NCBI GenBank assembly: GCA_003280915.1
Contig: QCDL01000001.1
Coordinates: forward strand, 62,001 to 126,000
DNA from: Prochlorococcus sp. AG-355-I04
Lineage (GTDB): Bacteria; Cyanobacteriota; Cyanobacteriia; PCC-6307; Cyanobiaceae
Reading direction: 5' to 3'
DNA: 64,000 nucleotides
The position numbers were made by a program, and so were the translations under genes. Positions within the stretch are counted from its first letter, which is position 1, and each line of letters opens with the position of its first letter. The notes below the pieces were generated by a model, which was given only the letters and a program-made list of their open reading frames with translations, did no database searches and was not told the DNA's origin. Shown piece after piece: positions 59,056 to 64,000 of the stretch.

Positions 59056-59749
59056 ATTCAAACTTCAATTTATATTTATTTGTTTTGATAGCATGAATAG
59101 AAGGATCACCAACTTTTGAACCATAAGAAGCAACATATTGCACTCCACAAATTGATGGTTTGATTGAATTATCAACTTCCAATATTTCTTCGGAACATTT
59201 TTGAAATTTACTAATGGTCTCTACCTGATTAATCCTTGAAGCACCTGGCTTATGTGCTGTTTGTATAACTAGCTCATCTGCGAAAAAAATATCATTATCT
59301 TGAATTTGATTTCTCCCTGTAATTCTTGAATCAATATAAAAATCATCTTTTAAATAAGTAATTTGATTATTAATAGATTGAGGATCATTTACAACCTTGA
59401 TTAAGGTTTCACCAAATATTGCTTTTCCAATAGACTCAGAATTTTTTGCACGATTACCAACAATTAAATCTGAATCATTCTTAAAGAAATTTACTTTATA
59501 AATAACTGGCTCTTCTGAATCATTAACTATATCTTGAGAAGTAACCAGCCAATTCCCCTCAAACCATTTAGGATAAATTAAGTCCTTAGAAGTATCCGAT
59601 AATTTAAAATTTGGCATATATAATTCTGGCCATTGATTTACACGATTTTCCAAAAACTCTCGTACGTTAGAATCTACTAGAGCAAAAGAACTGTCTAAAA
59701 AAATTCCTTGAAAAATCAAGCAAAGAATTAATCCAAGAAGAATTTTCAT
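59042..59749 (-). CDS. Secreted or lumenal protein, DUF6816-like
   Basis: The 235-residue protein starts with a signal peptide (KILLGLILCLIFQGIFLDSS then FA). The mature part contains YPKWFEGNWLVTSQDIV and NQITYLKDDFYIDSRITGRN. The PxWFxGxW pattern recalls the cyanobacterial/plastid DUF6816 group of thylakoid-associated proteins; I hold this loosely. No catalytic residues are evident. Confidence 0.7.
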   Translation of the reverse strand: MKILLGLILCLIFQGIFLDSSFALVDSNVREFLENRVNQWPELYMPNFKLSDTSKDLIYPKWFEGNWLVTSQDIVNDSEEPVIYKVNFFKNDSDLIVGNRAKNSESIGKAIFGETLIKVVNDPQSINNQITYLKDDFYIDSRITGRNQIQDNDIFFADELVIQTAHKPGASRINQVETISKFQKCSEEILEVDNSIKPSICGVQYVASYGSKVGDPSIHAIKTNKYKLKFEFIES

Positions 59750-59750
59750 T

Positions 59751-60008
59751 ATGTCAAATCCACTAATAAGAGCATCAGATCATTATGTATTATTAGAGCC
59801 AGATTCAAAGGAAAAAATTGTATCAAAGCAAGAAGCAATTTTATGGTTGAAGAATTGGCTTAATAAGATAGAAACACAAACAATATATCAGAATATAGAA
59901 GATCCTGATCAGGATTTTTTTGAAGAATTATTGGAAAGCACTTATGAATTAGAAATAAAATTAGGATACGTTATCAAATGGTTTGCAGTAAGAATTGAAC
60001 CAGATTAA
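59751..60008 (+). CDS. CRR7-like small protein
   Basis: The 85-residue acidic protein has HYVLLEPDSKEKIVSKQEAI near the N-terminus, LLESTYELEIKLGYVIKWFA in the second half, and a final VRIEP. This matches my memory of the chlororespiratory reduction 7 (CRR7) family, first found in plants as an NDH assembly factor. Its presence beside so many NDH-1 genes in the window is consistent. Its start is 1 bp from the DUF6816 start on the other strand, and it overlaps aroK by 4 bp. Confidence 0.68.
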   Translation: MSNPLIRASDHYVLLEPDSKEKIVSKQEAILWLKNWLNKIETQTIYQNIEDPDQDFFEELLESTYELEIKLGYVIKWFAVRIEPD

Positions 60009-60562
60009 ATGATTATTTCTTTATGAATCGCATTAATTATTTTCATAGCAACTTCTTCAATATTTTCTTTTTTTACTTGAATTCTTAAATCTGCTTGAGA
60101 ATACAAATTTTCTCTAGATTGAAAAATGCTCATATATAGATCATTTAGATTCTTTCCCTGAAGAAGTGGCCTATTTTCAATTTCATTTTTCAATCTTTCA
60201 ATTGCTATATCTTTGTCGAGATCTATCCAAGCAATTATTCCCTGTCTTAAGATTCCCCAGTTTTCCGATTTGGTAACTATTCCTCCTCCAGTTGAGATTA
60301 CTAATGAAGGAATTTTGATAGTTTCTTTAAGGCAGTTTGCTTCTAATTCGCGGAAATTATCTTCTCCTTCATCCTTAAAAATTTGATTGATAGATTTTTT
60401 TGCCAACTTCTCTATTAATGAATCTAAATCAATGTATTTATACTTCAATAATTCAGCCAGCTTCAAACCAGTTTGTGACTTACCAGAACCCATCATTCCT
60501 ATTAAAAATATGCTTCTACCTTTAATAGCATGAACTGTTTTTTTGATAATGGATTGTTCCAT
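60005..60562 (-). CDS. aroK: Shikimate kinase
   Basis: The 185-residue protein has the P-loop GMMGSGKSQTG (22-32), a shikimate-binding DLDSLIEKL, and the GG motif STGGGIV, with a lid containing RPLLQGK. It phosphorylates shikimate on the way to chorismate, which also supplies menF at the window start. It diverges from the PTPS-like gene with 50 bp between starts. Confidence 0.94.
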   Translation of the reverse strand: MEQSIIKKTVHAIKGRSIFLIGMMGSGKSQTGLKLAELLKYKYIDLDSLIEKLAKKSINQIFKDEGEDNFRELEANCLKETIKIPSLVISTGGGIVTKSENWGILRQGIIAWIDLDKDIAIERLKNEIENRPLLQGKNLNDLYMSIFQSRENLYSQADLRIQVKKENIEEVAMKIINAIHKEIII

Positions 60563-60612
60563 AAAGACAAAAGCGTATTTAAAACCTTAAGATAGTATTA
60601 TCGCAGACAGGT

Positions 60613-61539
60613 ATGACTTCTACACAACCCAAACCATCTCATGGAAAAGGACGTGAATGCGTCATAACTCGACGTGCCTGCTTTAGTTCTAGTCACCGTT
60701 ATTGGCTTCCTGAAAAAAGCCCAGAAGAAAATTTATCTCTTTTTGGAAAGTGCAGTATTGCACCAGGTCATGGTCATAATTATGAACTTATTGTTTCAAT
60801 GGGTGGAGAACTAGACTCTGATGGAATGGTACTTAATCTCTCTGATGTAAAACACTCCATTAAAGATAAGGTTACTGGACAATTAGATTTTCGTTTTTTA
60901 AATGATGTCTGGCCCGAATTTAATGTTAATAATCAAGAAGGTATACTTCCCACAACTGAAGCATTAGTAAAGGTCATTTGGAGTCGTCTGAAGGATGATT
61001 TACCTCTTACAAGTCTAAGACTTTATGAAAACCCAAATTTATGGGCAGATTATTTTGGAAAAAACATGGAAGCATTTTTAACAGTTCAAACTCATTTTGC
61101 AGCCGCTCATAGACTTGCAAAAGAAGAGATATCCTTTGATGAAAACAAAAAAATCTATGGGAAATGTGCCAGAGTTAATGGACATGGTCATAACTATCTT
61201 GTCGATATAACTGTAAAAGGAGACATTGATAAAAGAACAGGAATGATTTGCGACTTATCTGCCCTCCAGGAGATAATCAACGATTTAGTTGTTGAACAAC
61301 TAGATCATACTTTTCTTAATAAAGACATCGAATTTTTCCAAAATTGTGTTCCAACTGCTGAAAATATAGCTTTATATATTTCTGATATTCTTAAAAATCC
61401 AATACATGAAATTGGTGCAACATTACACAAAATAAGACTCCAAGAGAGCCCAAATAATGCTGCAGAAATTTATGTTGATCAAAAGCTAACCAATTCATTG
61501 AAGTTGAAATTTGAAAATAGTTTAGTCTCACAAACTTGA
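60613..61539 (+). CDS. Twin-domain 6-pyruvoyl-tetrahydropterin synthase / QueD family protein
   Basis: The 308-residue protein contains two PTPS domains in tandem. The first has the zinc His in SSSHRY (H28), a possible catalytic C47 in FGKCS, and GHGHNY (H53, H55). The second has AAAHRL (H166), C185 in YGKCA and GHGHNY (H191, H193). Most QueD/PTPS proteins are one domain of about 120-150 residues, so this is a duplication and fusion. Whether it makes a pterin or a queuosine precursor is open. It overlaps the RibD-like gene by 4 bp. Confidence 0.9.
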   Translation: MTSTQPKPSHGKGRECVITRRACFSSSHRYWLPEKSPEENLSLFGKCSIAPGHGHNYELIVSMGGELDSDGMVLNLSDVKHSIKDKVTGQLDFRFLNDVWPEFNVNNQEGILPTTEALVKVIWSRLKDDLPLTSLRLYENPNLWADYFGKNMEAFLTVQTHFAAAHRLAKEEISFDENKKIYGKCARVNGHGHNYLVDITVKGDIDKRTGMICDLSALQEIINDLVVEQLDHTFLNKDIEFFQNCVPTAENIALYISDILKNPIHEIGATLHKIRLQESPNNAAEIYVDQKLTNSLKLKFENSLVSQT

Positions 61540-62186
61540 GTATCCCAAGAGTAATAATTGTTATAGCATCTAGTCTTGATGGGAGAATTGCATTTCCTGG
61601 AGGTGGAGAATCGCATCTTGGAAGCGAAGAAGATAAAAAAATGTTAAATCAACACTTATCAATGGTTGACGCCACCATTTTTGGTTTAGGTACTTTAATA
61701 GCTCATCAATCAACTTACCTAATTAAAAATCTCAATGGTAATGACGAAGTGACAATATCAAAAAAACAACCAGTTTCTATAGTTGCTTCAAATAGCAAAA
61801 AATTTAACAGTAATTGGAAATACTTTCGTCAACCAATTAGAAGATGGCTAATAAGCTCAAGTAAAGTTGATAATTCTTCAAATAATGACTTCGAGAAACA
61901 ACTCCTTTTCGAAGATTCATGGAGTAAAACGTTAATTTCACTTAAAAAACAAGGGATAAATGATCTAGCTCTTTTAGGAGGTGCAAAACTTATAAATTCA
62001 TTCATAAAAGAGGATCTAATAACAGATATAAAAATTACAATAATTCCACAAATTATTGGAGGTAAATATACATGGATCCCTCCAGAAAAAACAAATGAGA
62101 TTTTTAATCTCAAAAGACTATGGGAAATAAAATCAGTTCAAAATTTAATGAATAATGAAATCCATATTCATTACAAAAAAATTTGA
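61536..62186 (+). CDS. RibD C-terminal-type reductase
   Basis: The 216-residue protein has IVIASSLDGRIAFPGGGESH (9-28), MVDATIFGLGTLIAHQSTYL, and LLGGAKLINSFIKEDLITDI. This is the reductase domain of RibD without the deaminase domain. It may reduce a pyrimidine or pterin intermediate with NADPH. Coupling to the twin PTPS gene (4-bp overlap) hints at a pterin role, as inference. The start is TTG at 61536. Confidence 0.82.
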   Translation: MSIPRVIIVIASSLDGRIAFPGGGESHLGSEEDKKMLNQHLSMVDATIFGLGTLIAHQSTYLIKNLNGNDEVTISKKQPVSIVASNSKKFNSNWKYFRQPIRRWLISSSKVDNSSNNDFEKQLLFEDSWSKTLISLKKQGINDLALLGGAKLINSFIKEDLITDIKITIIPQIIGGKYTWIPPEKTNEIFNLKRLWEIKSVQNLMNNEIHIHYKKI

Positions 62187-62203
62187 AATAAATTCAATAT
62201 TAA

Positions 62204-63358
62204 ATGAACCAAAAAATACATAAAGTTGAAGTCAAATTGTCAATTAAGGAAATCTCCAAGGAGATATGGAATGAATTAACAAATGAAATCAATAATCCAT
62301 TCTATGAATGGACTTGGCTTAAAAACCTTGAAATATCAAAAAGTGTCTCAAGAGAAACTGGTTGGCAACCTCTATATTTTGTTGCTTATAAAAATGAAGA
62401 AATATTAGGAATTGCTCCACTTTTTTTAAAAAATCATAGCTATGGAGAATTCATTTTTGATCAATCATTTGCAAGATTGTCTCAAGAGCTGAATTTAAAT
62501 TATTACCCTAAATTAATTGGAATGAGTCCTTATAGTCCTGTAAATGGATATCAATTTCTTTATAAAAAAAATGAAGATAAGAAAGAAATTACAAATTTAC
62601 TCATAAACCATATCGAAAGCTTCGCAATTACAAACAAAATTTTAAGTTGTAATTTTTTATATATTGATGAAAGCTGGGGCGACCATCTTAAATCTTTGGG
62701 ATACCATGAATGGATAAATTCCAGCAGTGAATGGAGGAGTAATGGAGAAAAAACGTTTGATGATTTTCTTTCAAGATTTAACTCTAATCAGAGAAAAAAT
62801 ATAAAAAAAGAGAGGAAATCAATTACTAAACAAGATATTAAAATAAAAATTTTTAATGAAATTGATATCAACCAAGAAATACTCGAAAAAATGCATGATT
62901 TTTATGAACAGCATTGTTCGAGGTGGGGAGTCTGGGGAAGTAAATATTTAACTCCTACATTTTTCGAAAAAATTCTTGATAATAAAAAAAATCTTTTACT
63001 TTTTAGCGCATCAAAAAATGATTCAAATGATATTTTTGCTATGTCTATGTGCGTTAAAAATAAAAACAACTTATGGGGTAGATATTGGGGTAGTCAAGAA
63101 GAAATATCTAATTTACATTTTGAATTATGCTACTACCAGCCAATTGAATGGGCAATAAAAAATAGTATCCATTTGTTTGATCCTGGAGCAGGCGGGAAAC
63201 ATAAAAGAAGGAGGGGGTTTTTTGCGAAAAGCACCATTAGCTTGCATAAGTGGTTTGATAAAAATATGGAAAATATAATTTATCCTTGGCTAAATGAAGT
63301 TAATAAACAAACTAAGATGGAAATTGATATTGAAAATAAATCTATACCATTTAAATAA
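62204..63358 (+). CDS. FemAB/GNAT-like acyltransferase (COG3146/DUF482 type)
   Basis: The 384-residue protein has NPFYEWTWLKNLEISKSVSR near the N-terminus, LSRFNSNQRKNIKKERKSI in the middle, and FDPGAGGKHKRRRGFFAKS near the end. These fit the peptidogalycan/DUF482 group. The substrate is unknown; the fold suggests an acyl-CoA or aminoacyl donor. It lies 17 bp after the RibD-like gene. Confidence 0.8.
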   Translation: MNQKIHKVEVKLSIKEISKEIWNELTNEINNPFYEWTWLKNLEISKSVSRETGWQPLYFVAYKNEEILGIAPLFLKNHSYGEFIFDQSFARLSQELNLNYYPKLIGMSPYSPVNGYQFLYKKNEDKKEITNLLINHIESFAITNKILSCNFLYIDESWGDHLKSLGYHEWINSSSEWRSNGEKTFDDFLSRFNSNQRKNIKKERKSITKQDIKIKIFNEIDINQEILEKMHDFYEQHCSRWGVWGSKYLTPTFFEKILDNKKNLLLFSASKNDSNDIFAMSMCVKNKNNLWGRYWGSQEEISNLHFELCYYQPIEWAIKNSIHLFDPGAGGKHKRRRGFFAKSTISLHKWFDKNMENIIYPWLNEVNKQTKMEIDIENKSIPFK

Positions 63359-63418
63359 AAAATTATTTAGCTTTACCAAAGATTATATTAGTAATATAGT
63401 TTTTATTAACTTCTAAGA

Positions 63419-63802
63419 ATGGATTCTAGTAAAAGTTTCGACGAAATAAATATTGATGATAATCTATCCAACCGATATATAGACTTAGATCCAAACGGTT
63501 ATTTTATTATAAAAGTAGATTTTGTAGAAAATAAAATAATTTTGGAGCACTATCTAAATAATATTAATGATGATGGATATGCGCTTGACCCAGAAACAAA
63601 TGAACCAATTAAATGCGACTCTGAAAATAAAAGAGTTAGTAATGAAGTGTTTGAAGGTATTAGTGCAAAACAACTTGGAATATTCATCACTGAAGAAAGA
63701 AACGACTTAATCACCAGATTCGACCATGCTCTATATTTAGGCCGGGAACTACAAAAAGCAGAAGAATGTTTATACAAAAGATTACCCTACATACAAGATT
63801 AA
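63419..63802 (+). CDS. DUF4346-like protein
   Basis: The 127-residue acidic protein has NRYIDLDPNGYFIIKVDFVE, DPETNEPIKCDS, and a final LITRFDHALYLGRELQKAEE, the pattern of the DUF4346 family seen in cyanobacteria and methanogens (there as part of, or beside, MtrA-like proteins). No function is assigned. It is 60 bp after the acyltransferase gene and 64 bp before the mini-protein. Confidence 0.75.
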   Translation: MDSSKSFDEINIDDNLSNRYIDLDPNGYFIIKVDFVENKIILEHYLNNINDDGYALDPETNEPIKCDSENKRVSNEVFEGISAKQLGIFITEERNDLITRFDHALYLGRELQKAEECLYKRLPYIQD

Positions 63803-63866
63803 GAAATTAAACGAAAAAATCTAATCTTTCCATCTGATGTTAAATTAAATAAAAATAAAAAATTTA

Positions 63867-63959
63867 ATGAACATCATTTTCTATTTTGCATTTATTGGTT
63901 TTGGTTTTGGAGCTGCTTTCGCATTAGATAAACTCTTAAGAGCAGTTAAATTAATTTAA
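63867..63959 (+). CDS. petL: PetL-like 30-residue membrane protein
   Basis: A short frame encodes MNIIFYFAFIGFGFGAAFAL followed by DKLLRAVKLI: one membrane helix with an end that resembles cyanobacterial PetL (final GLRxVKLI-like). PetL is a peripheral single-helix subunit of cytochrome b6f. The gene is too small for confident calling by sequence alone. Its ATG is preceded by an A-rich stretch and no clear Shine-Dalgarno. Confidence 0.55.
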   Translation: MNIIFYFAFIGFGFGAAFALDKLLRAVKLI

Positions 63960-64000
63960 AAAAACTACAAAATTTTAATAGTCTCTCCATACAAATCATA

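Overview
The window reads as a piece of a Prochlorococcus chromosome, most likely from the high-light-adapted group. The signs are very low G+C, short or absent intergenic gaps, many TTG and GTG starts, and a gene content that is almost wholly cyanobacterial housekeeping: cyanobacterial NDH-1 subunits including NdhM and NdhO, Ycf3, Ycf34, RpaA, RpaB, RbcR, ChlM and a plant-type Pds/Zds carotenoid pathway. I saw no phage, integrase, insertion sequence, CRISPR array or genomic-island content. The clade is inferred from general knowledge; no strain was identified.

Layout. 1-3962: phylloquinone (vitamin K1) synthesis genes menF (partial), menA, menC, menE and a DHNA-CoA thioesterase. 3972-9376: ndhH, rsmH, a cysteine desulfurase, an Rre1/Ycf29-like regulator, chlM and purE. 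9392-13563: cysC, a SUI1-like factor, trpB, a rhodanese and a large anchored hypothetical protein. 13689-19073: gltA, then ndhA-I-G-E, nadK and a CYTH protein. 19160-22593: a small hypothetical gene, a PedR-like redox regulator, metF, a sugar nucleotidyltransferase and a frameshifted scpA. 22717-31660: ndhD, ndhF, a Z-ISO/NnrU-like gene, rbcR, ndhM, pds and crtB. 31026-33981: a 1478-bp direct tandem duplication. 33617-40533: cca, ycf34, a tsaB-like gene, then a fatty-acid/phospholipid run (plsC, fabD, fabH, plsX) headed by rpaB. 40641-48493: radA, ycf3, a copper-type P-ATPase, tmk, holB, rpaA, one hypothetical gene and tRNA-Asn. 48543-63959: an ABC ATPase, cysK, a J-domain protein, ndhO, a glycosyltransferase-like run, an A-type Fe-S carrier, zds, hemD, rbfA, a GST, a CRR7-like protein, aroK, a twin-domain PTPS/QueD protein, a RibD-type reductase and a PetL-like mini-protein.

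How the genes fit together. Most serve the thylakoid: NDH-1 cyclic electron flow (ndhH, A, I, G, E, D, F, M, O plus CRR7-like), quinone, carotenoid and tetrapyrrole synthesis (men genes; Z-ISO, pds, crtB, zds; chlM, hemD), photosystem assembly (ycf3, ycf34) and light/redox/clock regulation (rpaA, rpaB, rre1, pedR, rbcR).

The main anomalies are these. (1) The identical 1478-bp tandem duplication doubles a complete RNA-binding-protein gene and leaves truncated copies of crtB and cca between the intact genes. (2) scpA is broken by one extra base in an A6/T6 run and has no standard start codon where homology appears to begin. (3) PlsX has an N-terminal extension of about 128 residues rich in Ala/Val/Ser/Asn repeats, resembling a membrane-binding amphipathic helix. 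(4) The non-coding stretch 48083-48421 carries two near-identical 22-bp repeats, each holding paired TGTTCT half-sites with a 12-bp period.
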